Shown here piece by piece: positions 33,471-40,763 of a stretch of 59,541 nt of DNA. Within the stretch, counting starts at the first letter, position 1; every line of letters starts with the position of its first letter. The notes beneath the pieces were generated by a model, which was not told where the DNA came from, did not search any database, and saw only the letters and a program-made list of their open reading frames with translations. This DNA is from Clostridia bacterium (GTDB lineage: Bacteria > Bacillota > Clostridia > Christensenellales > Aristaeellaceae), in NCBI GenBank assembly GCA_017448975.1, contig JAFSKN010000039.1, forward strand, positions 1 to 59,541, read 5' to 3'. A program made the translations under genes and the position numbers.

Positions 33471-33923
33471 ATGGACATCCGCCGCGCGGGAGAAGCCCTG
33501 TATATCGCCTGCCAGATGGAAAAGCGGGCCATCCGCCTGTATGAACGGGCGCTGGCTGTATTTGCGGACGGCGCCTGCCAGGACGCCGTCCGCTCCATTC
33601 TGGCGGAAGAGAGAAATCATCTGAACCAGTTTTCCAACATGGGCGCGGAAACGCCCGATTTTGAGCGGGCTCAGCTGCTCTCCGCCAAGGCGGCGGAGGT
33701 GCTGTTTTCCGGCGGGCTGATGGAGGCCCAGCGCAAAGGCGCGTTTGATTCCGTCCGCAGGCTGTACGCTTTCGCGGCCCAGGAGGAGGAAGAAGCCATC
33801 CGGCAATACTCCGCTTTCGCCTCTTCCCTCGCCGGAAGCGCGTCCAGCGCCTTTTCAGCCATCGCCTTAGAGGAAAAGCAGCATTTGCACAAACTGAATT
33901 CCCTGCTTTCCCAGGCAGAGTAA
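33471..33923 (+). CDS. Ferritin-like / rubrerythrin-type diiron protein
   Basis: 150 residues of a four-helix bundle. Candidate diiron ligands are spaced as in ferritin-like proteins: Glu in QMEKRAIRLYERAL, EERNH, then QEEEEAIRQYSAF and LEEKQHLHKL (two ExxH motifs). No rubredoxin-like Cys4 domain is present, so it is not full rubrerythrin. It directly follows the DUF1858 gene and lacks an obvious ribosome site, consistent with coupling. Confidence 0.82.
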   Translation: MDIRRAGEALYIACQMEKRAIRLYERALAVFADGACQDAVRSILAEERNHLNQFSNMGAETPDFERAQLLSAKAAEVLFSGGLMEAQRKGAFDSVRRLYAFAAQEEEEAIRQYSAFASSLAGSASSAFSAIALEEKQHLHKLNSLLSQAE

Positions 33924-33937
33924 ACACGATCATCGTA

Positions 33938-34102
33938 TTGAGAGTGGAGAGTTGAGAGTGGAGAGTGGAGAGCAGAGAGTTCAGCGTTCAGATTAGATCG
34001 TGATGACAAAGGGAACCTCTGAATCTGTACGATGTACTCTGAACACTGGAACCCATGATTGTTCAACTATATCAATCTGAACTCTCTGAACTCTCCACTC
34101 TA
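33938..34102. repeat. Inverted minirepeat element R4 (variant units)
   Basis: Left arm built from GAGAGTGGA, GAGAGTTGA and AGAGTTCAG units, ending AGAGTTCAGCGTTCAGATTA. Right arm (from about 34070) ATCAATCTGAACTCTCTGAA then CTCTCCACTCT. The two variant unit types occur in mirror order in both arms, so a stem of about 30 bp forms. Core of about 70 bases also holds a GATCGTGATG / TGTACGATG region. Confidence 0.85.
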
Positions 34103-34150
34103 TCCGAATCCCACTATTGAAATTTTTTGTAAAAAGGAAATTTGCTCGAA

Positions 34151-35161
34151 ATGATGCAGCAGCTTACCGTAGCTTCCCTGAGCCGGGACATGAAATTTGA
34201 AGGCTTTCTGCTGGTTCGCTCTGCGGATCAGCGCACTTCTTCCAACGGCGGCAAATACCTGGATCTGACCCTGTGCGATACCACCGGCGATATCAACTGC
34301 AAAATGTGGGACGGCACCGTGCAGCCCCCCAAGCAGGGCGCGGTGATCAAGGTGCGGGGCACGGTGCAGGAATACAACGGGCGGCTGCAAATGCGCATCG
34401 AGCGCCTGCGCAATCCCTCCCCGGCGGACGAAGTGGACGTAAGCCAGCTGATGCCCTGCGCGCCGGAACCGCCTCAGGATATGCTGCGGGAAATCAACCG
34501 GGCCATCGACAGCATGAAAACGCCGGAGCTGCAGGCCATCCTTCGGGAAATGATTTTGATGTGCGGCGATAAGCTCAATTACTATCCCGCCGCCCAGCGG
34601 GTGCACCACGCAGAGCGCAGCGGCCTGCTGCACCACACCGTGAGCGTGCTTAGGGCGGTGGAAGCGGTGCTGCCCCTGTACCCCTTCCTGGACGGCGACC
34701 TGCTGCGGGCCGGGGCCATCGCCCACGATCTGAGCAAGACCGCCGAGTTCATCAGCGACGAGGCGGGCAACGTGTCCGACTATTCCGCCGAAGGGCAATT
34801 GCTGGGCCATTTGGTTCACGGCGTGGCCCAGGTGCGGGAAGCGGCCCGGCGCGCCAACGTGACCGGGGAATATGTGCTGCTGCTTTCCCACATGATTATC
34901 AGCCACCACGGCCTGCCGGAGCACGGCAGCCCCCGGCCTCCCATGTTCCCCGAGGCCGAAATGCTGCACCTGCTGGACGATATGGACGCCAAAATGAACG
35001 AAATGGAAGGCGTCCTGCGGCGCACCCCCGCGGGCGCGTTCTCCGAAAAAATCTGGACCCTGGACCGGCGGCTGTACCATCCCCGCGTTCGCAGCGCGGC
35101 GCCGGAGCAGGACGATTCCGCCCTGTCTTCCGCCAGCGACCTCTATTCCGGGCTTTTGTAA
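34151..35161 (+). CDS. yhaM: 3'-5' exoribonuclease YhaM family protein
   Basis: 336 residues from the ATG with AAGGAA about ten bases upstream. N-terminal OB fold (about 10-95, with LDLTLCDTTGDINCKMWDGT), then an HD domain: HHAERSGLLHHTVSVL, AIAHDLSKTAEF (HD pair) and LLSHMIISHHGLPEHGSP. YhaM is a metal-dependent 3'-5' exonuclease that trims RNA ends. It sits directly behind a long inverted-repeat element. Confidence 0.93.
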   Translation: MMQQLTVASLSRDMKFEGFLLVRSADQRTSSNGGKYLDLTLCDTTGDINCKMWDGTVQPPKQGAVIKVRGTVQEYNGRLQMRIERLRNPSPADEVDVSQLMPCAPEPPQDMLREINRAIDSMKTPELQAILREMILMCGDKLNYYPAAQRVHHAERSGLLHHTVSVLRAVEAVLPLYPFLDGDLLRAGAIAHDLSKTAEFISDEAGNVSDYSAEGQLLGHLVHGVAQVREAARRANVTGEYVLLLSHMIISHHGLPEHGSPRPPMFPEAEMLHLLDDMDAKMNEMEGVLRRTPAGAFSEKIWTLDRRLYHPRVRSAAPEQDDSALSSASDLYSGLL

Positions 35162-35198
35162 ATTCTGCGGAAATCTCCCCCGGCGGCATGCAAAACGC

Positions 35199-35227
35199 TT
35201 GACGAAAGATGAAGAAACTGTTACAAT
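35199..35227 (+). promoter_or_regulatory. Promoter of the secreted-protein gene
   Basis: TTGACG, 17-base spacer, TACAAT, about 70 bases before the ATG. Confidence 0.75.
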
Positions 35228-35296
35228 ACTATAAAGATATCGTTTCTTCCCGCTTTCCCCCGCCGGGAACGCGATGCTGATCCAAGGAGGTTTTTT

Positions 35297-36067
35297 ATGA
35301 TGAAAAAGCTTTGTCTGTTTATAGCGCTGGTGCTGCTGCTGGGCAGCGCAGCGGCAAACGGGGCGCTGGCGAGCGGAAGCAATCTGCAGGCCGATCCCAT
35401 GGCCGTGTCCACGGCTTCCCCGTCTTCCTCTTTCTCTCTGCCGGAGGGATATGATCCCGCCTCGGAGGAGGACTACGGCGGCTATTCCTACAGCAGCCAG
35501 GCTTCCAGCAGCTATAACAGCTCCATGTACGCCGGGGCCACCCCCATTCCCCTGGATCCCATCGATATGCCCACCCCCACCCCCAAGCCTACGCTGACCT
35601 TCAGCTACGGTCTGGTTACGTCGGACAAGCTGCGCCTGAGTTTTGAAGCCCCTTTGGGCTGGGGCGTCGATTTGTCGGGCACCGATTCGGTGAAGCTGAT
35701 CAATCCGAACGCCCTGGACGGCTACTGCGCCACCATCACCGTGCGCGTGTATTCTGTGGCCTCCTCCTTCAAGCTCGCCGATCTGCGCACCGAGCTGCGC
35801 AATACCCTCAAGGAGATCGGCCAGTACAATTTCTCCAAATGGAGCACCACGGAAACCGCCTCCCGCACCTTGCTCAAAAAGGATGGCTACTACGCCGACT
35901 ATAAGGGCAAATACTATGACGGAACGGCGATCTATGGCCGGGTGATGCTGGCGCTGCTGGACGGAAACCAGGTGATCATGGTGCATCTTTCCTGCCCCGA
36001 CGGCTACTTCAACAGCAGCTATAAGGCCGTGATCAACCATGTGCGCGAAACACTGAAGCAGATCTGA
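35297..36067 (+). CDS. Secreted protein of unknown function
   Basis: 256 residues with AAGGAGG six bases upstream. A signal peptide (MMKKLCLFIALVLLLGSAAA, cleavage near ALA) precedes a Ser/Tyr/Pro-rich linker of about 65 residues that is probably disordered (repeated SSYS, PTPTPKP). A compact C-terminal domain of about 150 residues (from LTFSYGLVTSDKLRLSF) resembles small exported PsbP/DUF-like folds only in general pattern, and I assign no family. Transcribed from its own promoter, closed by a terminator. Confidence 0.72.
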   Translation: MMKKLCLFIALVLLLGSAAANGALASGSNLQADPMAVSTASPSSSFSLPEGYDPASEEDYGGYSYSSQASSSYNSSMYAGATPIPLDPIDMPTPTPKPTLTFSYGLVTSDKLRLSFEAPLGWGVDLSGTDSVKLINPNALDGYCATITVRVYSVASSFKLADLRTELRNTLKEIGQYNFSKWSTTETASRTLLKKDGYYADYKGKYYDGTAIYGRVMLALLDGNQVIMVHLSCPDGYFNSSYKAVINHVRETLKQI

Positions 36068-36098
36068 TCCTGTGTGCCGCGAAATCGGGCGGCATCCC

Positions 36099-36134
36099 AC
36101 AGCCGCGGCGAACAGATACCGCCGCGGCTGTTTT
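36099..36134 (+). terminator. Terminator after the secreted-protein gene
   Basis: ACAGCCGCGGCG, 8-base loop, CGCCGCGGCTGT, TTTTAA: strong GC stem with T run just before the polysaccharide deacetylase gene. Confidence 0.85.
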
Positions 36135-36157
36135 AATGGAAAGGAAGTACCTCATTG

Positions 36158-37486
36158 ATGAAACATCTGATTGCGCTGTGTTTGGCGCTCCTGATTCTTG
36201 CGGGCATGCGCCCGGCCAGCGCGGAACGCGACGCCATTCCGGATGTGCTTCGCTTTTCCCAAACGCAGGCGGCGAAGGAGTATGTGCGGAACGACGGCCA
36301 ATACATCCTGCGCACCTACCCGCAGACGGCCAACGAGGCGGTGAACGCGGAAATGGCCGCCCTGATCGACAGCATGGCGAAAAAGGCCCGCCCGTTCCTG
36401 CCCAGGGCGAAATTTGAAGTCATGTCCTGCCTGGATGTGGGCTGCACCATTTTCCGCACCGGCAGCCAGTGGATGAGCTTTCTGACCATCGCGCTGATCG
36501 ACCACGAACGGGAGCAGACCTATGTGGATTTCGACGCCCGGGTTTACGATATGGTTTCCGGCAGCCGTGTGGCTTTAACCGATTTGTTTGCCCCGGACAG
36601 CCCCGCCTGGGACATGATGGCCCAGGCCGTCAGGGAACAACTGACGGATTATTTCATGACCGAAGCCCCGAACAGCGCCGCTTTGGATGCCCTGTGCGCT
36701 CGGGAAGCCCTGGAAACCGCCGCCTTTACCCTCACCCCTGCCAAGCTGGAGCTGCACTACCGGGCCGATAGCCTGTATCCCGGCAAAAACACCCTGATGC
36801 ACGTGAAGCTCTACTATTCCGCCCTGCGGCCCCTCATGACCGATCTGGGCCAGAAAATCACCGACAACAGCCGGTACAAACTAATTGCCCTCACCTACGA
36901 CGACGGCGGCGCGAAAGCCACCACCAAGGAGCTTCTCCTTGTTCTGCGCCGTTTCGGCGCCAACGCCACCTTTTTTATCGTAGGCAAACAAATGCAGGGC
37001 AACCATTATAACATGTGCCGCCAGCACGACGCGGGCTTCGCCTTAGCCAGCCACAATTATGAGCATGTCTATACAGGAATCACTGAACAAACCGTAAAAG
37101 ACTGGAAAGCAACATTTGACGCGGAGATGGACGCCCTCGTGGGCGTGCGTCCCGCTTATATGCGCGCCCCCGGCGGCCTGTCCGCTGCGTTTATCAAAGC
37201 CAACGTGGGTTTGCCTTTGATCGATTGGAGCCTCACTTCACACGACGCCGGCAATACAAACGAGAAGGAAGTTGGCAAACAGGTGAGCAGCAATGCCAGG
37301 GACGGCGACGTGGTGCTGATGCACGATCTGAATCCCCTCTCCTATAAGTACACCGAAATCATCCTGGAGAACCTGGAAGCAAAGAATATTCTGTGTGTCA
37401 CGGTAGATGAACTGTTTGACCATTACGGGGTTCCCCTGCTTCCCAACCAGAACTATACAGGCTGCCTGGAGCAAGCCGCGCAATAA
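36158..37486 (+). CDS. Secreted polysaccharide deacetylase with DUF3298-like N-terminus
   Basis: 442 residues. Signal peptide (1-24, cleavage after SA), then a region like DUF3298/RsiV (about 50-220, ending LYYSALRPLMTDLGQ) and a NodB deacetylase domain (about 245-430). NodB motifs: TYDDGG (canonical TFDDGP, Asp kept), SHNYEHVYTG (metal His pair), RAPGG, DWSLTSHDAG and VLMHDL. It likely removes acetyl groups from peptidoglycan or another surface glycan. It lies directly upstream of spoIIID, where sporulation-linked deacetylases are common, but a spore role is only inferred. Confidence 0.88.
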   Translation: MKHLIALCLALLILAGMRPASAERDAIPDVLRFSQTQAAKEYVRNDGQYILRTYPQTANEAVNAEMAALIDSMAKKARPFLPRAKFEVMSCLDVGCTIFRTGSQWMSFLTIALIDHEREQTYVDFDARVYDMVSGSRVALTDLFAPDSPAWDMMAQAVREQLTDYFMTEAPNSAALDALCAREALETAAFTLTPAKLELHYRADSLYPGKNTLMHVKLYYSALRPLMTDLGQKITDNSRYKLIALTYDDGGAKATTKELLLVLRRFGANATFFIVGKQMQGNHYNMCRQHDAGFALASHNYEHVYTGITEQTVKDWKATFDAEMDALVGVRPAYMRAPGGLSAAFIKANVGLPLIDWSLTSHDAGNTNEKEVGKQVSSNARDGDVVLMHDLNPLSYKYTEIILENLEAKNILCVTVDELFDHYGVPLLPNQNYTGCLEQAAQ

Positions 37487-37492
37487 CGCAAG

Positions 37493-37521
37493 GCATTTTT
37501 TCTCCCGCCGCCGCATACCCT
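37493..37521 (+). promoter_or_regulatory. Possible sigma-E promoter of spoIIID
   Basis: GCATTTT, 14-base spacer, CATACCCT. Compared with the B. subtilis sigma-E consensus (KMATATT-14-CATACAAT) six of seven and six of eight positions match. In B. subtilis spoIIID is a sigma-E gene. The ribosome site GGGAGGCGGGG follows about ten bases on. Confidence 0.45.
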
Positions 37522-37543
37522 GTCCCGAAGGGAGGCGGGGATC

Positions 37544-37879
37544 ATGCGGCAGGAAATTCAGGATCGCTGCATGCGGCTGGGGCAGTATATCGTTCGCACG
37601 GGGGCTACCGTGCGCCAGGCCGCCGAGCGCTTCGGCATGAGCAAAAGCTCCGTCCATAAGGACGTACACGAACGGCTCCGGGCCATTCACCCCGGCCTCT
37701 ACGCGGAGGTGCGGGAAATTCTCGATTATCACCACGCCGTGCGCCACCTGCGCGGCGGCGCGGCCACCCGCCTTCGCTGGAAGCTGATCCGGCAAAGTAA
37801 AATGGGATTTTCTGGGGGAAACCATTCTTTGGAGGCCAAAGAATGGTTTCCCCCAGACTCCCTTCCAAGAAAGCCATAA
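37544..37879 (+). CDS. spoIIID: Sporulation transcriptional regulator SpoIIID with repeat-encoded tail
   Basis: 111 residues. Residues 1-85 are SpoIIID throughout: LGQYIVRTGATVRQAAERFG, MSKSSVHKDVHERL, EVREILDYHHAVRHLRGGAA. It regulates mother-cell genes during sporulation. B. subtilis SpoIIID is about 93 residues and its homology ends near this point. Here the last 26 residues (from MGFSGGNHS to SLPRKP) are encoded entirely by hairpin element copy C and its tail, including the stop codon. The native stop has apparently been lost to the element. Whether the tail is tolerated or functional is unknown. Confidence 0.93.
   Translation: MRQEIQDRCMRLGQYIVRTGATVRQAAERFGMSKSSVHKDVHERLRAIHPGLYAEVREILDYHHAVRHLRGGAATRLRWKLIRQSKMGFSGGNHSLEAKEWFPPDSLPRKP
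37811..37875 (+). repeat. GGTTTCCCCC hairpin element, copy C (inside spoIIID)
   Basis: TCTGGGGGAAACCATTCTTT, loop GGAGG, matching arm (37811-37857), then tail CTCCCTTCCAAGAAAGCC. Relative to A and D the inner stem CCGCTC / GAGCGG has become CCATTC / GAATGG on both arms. It lies in frame inside the 3' end of spoIIID. Confidence 0.9.
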
Positions 37880-37884
37880 AAATA

Positions 37885-37925
37885 CCGTCTCTTTGTCGGA
37901 TAAAACCAGCAAAGAGACGGTTTTT
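37885..37925. terminator. Bidirectional terminator between spoIIID and the vor operon
   Basis: CCGTCTCTTTG, 14-base loop, CAAAGAGACGG, TTTTTG; on the minus strand the hairpin is followed by TATTTTTATGG. It lies between the convergent copies C and D. Confidence 0.88.
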
Positions 37926-37975
37926 GCCTTTATGGTTGAATGAAAAATCTTGTGGATTTTGCCGATTCCTTTTAT

Positions 37976-38039
37976 GCTTTCTCGGAAAGGGGTGCGGGGG
38001 AAACCGCTCTTTGGCATCCAAAGAGCGGTTTCCCCCGCA
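37976..38039 (-). repeat. GGTTTCCCCC hairpin element, copy D
   Basis: Minus-strand order: TGCGGGGGAAACCGCTCTTT, loop, matching arm (37993-38039), then tail ACCCCTTTCCGAGAAAGC. It begins 15 bases past the vorC stop codon, in the sense direction, and converges on copy C. Confidence 0.88.
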
Positions 38040-38054
38040 AACTTTTTCCCGCTT

Positions 38055-38579
38055 TTACTCTCCCAAAAACGCCTGCTTGTTCAGCGGGATCAGGGCGGCT
38101 TTCTTGCCGGTGAATTTTTCTTCAAAGACCTTGAAAATGGTTTCGGGCTGCACCACCTGGGTGCCCCGCACCACTTCGCCAAGCATGACCATGTTGGCCA
38201 CCTTATCATTGCCTAATTTGGCACTGCGGGCGGCCAAATCCACGGCCACGGCCTTGATGTCGTCCCGGTTGGGCTTGCGGTCGATGATGGATTCGTTATA
38301 GAACATCCATCCGCCGGGCTTTACCATGGGCTCGAACTTGTCCATGGAGGGCAGGTTCATCACCACCGCGATATCCGCCTCGTAAATCAGGGGGCAGGAA
38401 ACGGGCTTATCGGAAACCACCACGGTGCAGTTGGCGGTGCCGCCGCGCATTTCGGGGCCATAGGAGGGCAGGAAGGTGGCTTCCTTGCCTTCCAGCATGG
38501 CCGCCTGGGCGATCATCTGGCCCATGAGCAGCACGCCCTGGCCGCCGGAACCGGCGAAAAACATCTTATACGTGCTCAT
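38055..38579 (-). CDS. vorC: 2-oxoacid:ferredoxin oxidoreductase gamma subunit
   Basis: 174 residues starting MSTYKMFFAGSGGQGVLLMG, the standard gamma-subunit start, with GPEMRGGTANCTVVVSDKPV in the middle. It overlaps the beta-subunit gene by 4 bases (ATGA). Together with VorD, VorB and VorA it forms a CoA-dependent oxidoreductase that turns 2-oxoacids (by family match branched-chain, such as 3-methyl-2-oxobutanoate) into acyl-CoA plus CO2 and reduced ferredoxin. Substrate choice among 2-oxoglutarate and branched oxoacids cannot be proven from sequence. Confidence 0.88.
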   Translation of the reverse strand: MSTYKMFFAGSGGQGVLLMGQMIAQAAMLEGKEATFLPSYGPEMRGGTANCTVVVSDKPVSCPLIYEADIAVVMNLPSMDKFEPMVKPGGWMFYNESIIDRKPNRDDIKAVAVDLAARSAKLGNDKVANMVMLGEVVRGTQVVQPETIFKVFEEKFTGKKAALIPLNKQAFLGE

Positions 38580-39328
38580 GCCTGTTCCTCCTTTGCGGGT
38601 TCCTTGATGACCCCGATGGGATAGTAGGCCATCACGTTGCTGCGCACCCATTCCAGGGCCTTCACGGGGGTCATGCCCCAGTTGGTGGGGCAGGTGGACA
38701 GGAATTCGATCAGGGTGAAGCCAAGGCCCTGCTGCTGAATTTCAAAGGCTTTGCGGATGGCCTTTTTCGCCTGCCGCACGTGGGCGGGGCTGTCCAGCGC
38801 CACGCGCTCCACATACGCCGCGCCGTCGATGGTTGCCAGCATTTCGCTCATTTTCACGGGCATGCCGTTCAGTTCCTTGCTGCGGCCGTCCTGGCTGGTG
38901 GTGCTCTTCTGGCCGATCAGGGTGGTGGGGGCCATCTGGCCGCCGGTCATGCCGTAAATGCCGTTGTTGATGAAGAAGGTGGTGAACTTTTCCCCGCGCA
39001 CGGCGGCGTGAATGATTTCGCCGGTGCCGATGGAGGCCAGGTCGCCGTCGCCCTGGTAGGTGAACACGATCTTATCCGGGTGTACCCGGCGGATGCCGCT
39101 GGCAACGGCGGGGGCGCGGCCATGGGCGGCCTCGCACATATCCACGTTCATGTACTGGTGGGCCATAACGGAGCAGCCGATGGGGGCCACGCCGACGGTG
39201 TTGCCCAGCATGCCCATTTCGTCCAGCACTTCCATGATCAGCCGGTGGGCGATGCCATGGGTGCAACCGGGGCAGTAATGGGTGGGCATTTCGGTCATGC
39301 CCTTGGTGTATTCAAAGATGGGCTTCAT
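38576..39328 (-). CDS. vorA: 2-oxoacid:ferredoxin oxidoreductase beta (TPP) subunit
   Basis: 250 residues. Cysteine-containing start THYCPGCTHGIAHRLI, and thiamine pyrophosphate motif VFTYQGDGDLASIGTGEI followed by INNGIYGMTGGQMAPTT. This is the catalytic cofactor-binding subunit. It overlaps both neighbours by 4 bases (ATGA on each side), giving tight translational coupling for a fixed subunit ratio. Confidence 0.92.
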   Translation of the reverse strand: MKPIFEYTKGMTEMPTHYCPGCTHGIAHRLIMEVLDEMGMLGNTVGVAPIGCSVMAHQYMNVDMCEAAHGRAPAVASGIRRVHPDKIVFTYQGDGDLASIGTGEIIHAAVRGEKFTTFFINNGIYGMTGGQMAPTTLIGQKSTTSQDGRSKELNGMPVKMSEMLATIDGAAYVERVALDSPAHVRQAKKAIRKAFEIQQQGLGFTLIEFLSTCPTNWGMTPVKALEWVRSNVMAYYPIGVIKEPAKEEQA

Positions 39329-40419
39329 TTCAATCCCTCCAATACAGCCTTGGCGCGCTGTGCCACCTCGGGAGAGGTGGGCACCATACCGCCGGTACGG
39401 TGGGCCAGGAATACGGGCAGACGGCCGTTCAGCGCCAGCTTCACGTCGGTGATCATCTGGCCCATGCTGAGTTCGGCGGAAATGACGGCTTTGGTGGTGC
39501 TAAAGTCGATTTCGTCAAAGGCCTTTTCCGGGAAGGGCCACAGGGAAATGGGCCGGATAAGGCCCGCTTTGATGCCCTGGGAGGCCAAAATTTCGCAGGC
39601 TTCCCGGCAGATGCGGGCTGTGGTGCCAAAGGCCACGAACACGATTTCCGCGCCCTTCAGGTTTTCGCTTTCGTACCGGGCCAATTCGGTTTCCATCTGC
39701 GCGTATTTCTTGAACAGCTTTTCCACGTGCTCTTCCAGCTTTTCGGGCTGCATGCGCAGGGACTTCACCACCCGGCGGTTCTGGTCGCCGCCCCGGTCGG
39801 CATAACCGGTGCAGGCCCAGTCCCGCTTGCCCGCGATTTCATTGGGGGCCAGAACGGGCTTGAATTCCGGCAGGCGCACGGGCTCCATCATCTGGCCGAT
39901 CATGCCGTCGGCTAAGATCATGATGGGATTGCGCCAGTACTGGGCCATGTCGGTGCCCTCGTAGAGCAGATCCACGGCTTCCTGAATGGAAGCGGGAGCG
40001 AACACGGGAATCTTATAGTCGCCGTTGCCGCCGCCCCGGGTGACCTGATAATAGTCCGCCTGACCGGGCTGAATGCCGCCGATGCCGGGGCCGCCGCGGG
40101 ATACGTTCATGGCAAGCAGCGGCACTTCCGCGGAGCAAAGGAAGCTCATACCCTCCTGCATCAGGGCGATGCCGGGAGAAGAAGAAGAAATAAACACCGT
40201 GCCGCCGGCGCTGCCCGCGCCGTACGCCATGTTGATGGCACCCAGCTCGCTTTCCGCCTGCACGAAGCAGCCCCCGTGCTTGGGCAGTTCCCGGCTCATA
40301 TACTCGGGAACCTCGCTCTGGGGGGTGATGGGATAGCCGAAATACAGCCGCGCGCCGCCGCGGATGGCGGCCTCGGCAAAGGCCTCGTTGCCCTTCATGA
40401 GCACTTTATCGGTGATCAT
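39325..40419 (-). CDS. vorB: 2-oxoacid:ferredoxin oxidoreductase alpha subunit VorB
   Basis: 364 residues. Segments typical of VorB/KorA: RLYFGYPITPQSEVPEYMSR, AESELGAINMAYGAGSAGGT, SSSPGIALMQEGMSFLCSAE and GGPGIGGIQPGQADYYQVTRGG. The closest family by pattern is the 3-methyl-2-oxobutanoate dehydrogenase alpha subunit. It overlaps vorD by 4 bases upstream. An acyl-CoA synthetase gene lies about 2 kb away, so reversible acyl-CoA / acid conversion could connect to this enzyme, which is inference. Confidence 0.92.
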   Translation of the reverse strand: MITDKVLMKGNEAFAEAAIRGGARLYFGYPITPQSEVPEYMSRELPKHGGCFVQAESELGAINMAYGAGSAGGTVFISSSSPGIALMQEGMSFLCSAEVPLLAMNVSRGGPGIGGIQPGQADYYQVTRGGGNGDYKIPVFAPASIQEAVDLLYEGTDMAQYWRNPIMILADGMIGQMMEPVRLPEFKPVLAPNEIAGKRDWACTGYADRGGDQNRRVVKSLRMQPEKLEEHVEKLFKKYAQMETELARYESENLKGAEIVFVAFGTTARICREACEILASQGIKAGLIRPISLWPFPEKAFDEIDFSTTKAVISAELSMGQMITDVKLALNGRLPVFLAHRTGGMVPTSPEVAQRAKAVLEGLK

Positions 40420-40643
40420 TGGTCGCCCTCCTCCAACTGATAAATGGCAATCGCGCCGTCAGGACACATCAGCGCGCAGCTTTGGCAGCCGATGCACGCT
40501 TCCTGGTTCACGGCGCAGGCGGGGTGATACCCCTTGGCATTGACGTTCGCCGCCATGCCGATGACGCCCTTGGGGCAAACGGAACGGCACAGCTCGCAGC
40601 CCTTGCACTTTTCCGGACGGAAAACCAGCTTAAACGCCCGCAT
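40416..40643 (-). CDS. vorD: 2x[4Fe-4S] ferredoxin subunit VorD
   Basis: 75 residues from the ATG with AAGGAG eight bases upstream. Two classical cluster motifs: CKGCELCRSVCPKG and CIGCQSCALMCPDG. It carries electrons from the thiamine-diphosphate centre to free ferredoxin. First gene of vorDBAC; a short hairpin cluster separates it from the ParA-like gene. Confidence 0.93.
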   Translation of the reverse strand: MRAFKLVFRPEKCKGCELCRSVCPKGVIGMAANVNAKGYHPACAVNQEACIGCQSCALMCPDGAIAIYQLEEGDQ

Positions 40644-40680
40644 ACATATTTCTCCTTCCTTATTTTCTCGCACGGCCTGC

Positions 40681-40755
40681 GCGTCTTCGACGCTTGCCCG
40701 CGCTTTTCACGTTTTCATGCTTGACGCATTCCGCGTCACAAACCTAAAGGTTTGT
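40681..40755. repeat. Cluster of three short hairpins
   Basis: GCGTC-TTC-GACGC (40681-40693), GACGC-ATTCC-GCGTC (40723-40737) and ACAAACC-TAAA-GGTTTGT (40738-40755). It lies between the ParA-like gene and vorD. Similar in style to the arrays at 13.5 and 19.9 kb but shorter and without the GCGGATTAC module. Confidence 0.75.
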
Positions 40756-40763
40756 TCCTAAGA

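Noticed and set aside
33938-34102. Insertion sequence or transposon end
   Set aside because: The element has paired arms but no transposase, no visible target duplication, and is too short; it could at most be a non-autonomous element, which is stated as a question only.
34100-36100. Minus-strand open frame of about 660 codons across yhaM and the secreted protein
   Set aside because: It crosses two real genes, a promoter and an intergenic gap, and has no recognisable motif or ribosome site.
37976-38039. Calling the GGTTTCCCCC hairpins simple intrinsic terminators
   Set aside because: They lack a T run after the stem, and a separate true terminator follows in at least the B and C cases; the conserved tail would be unexplained.
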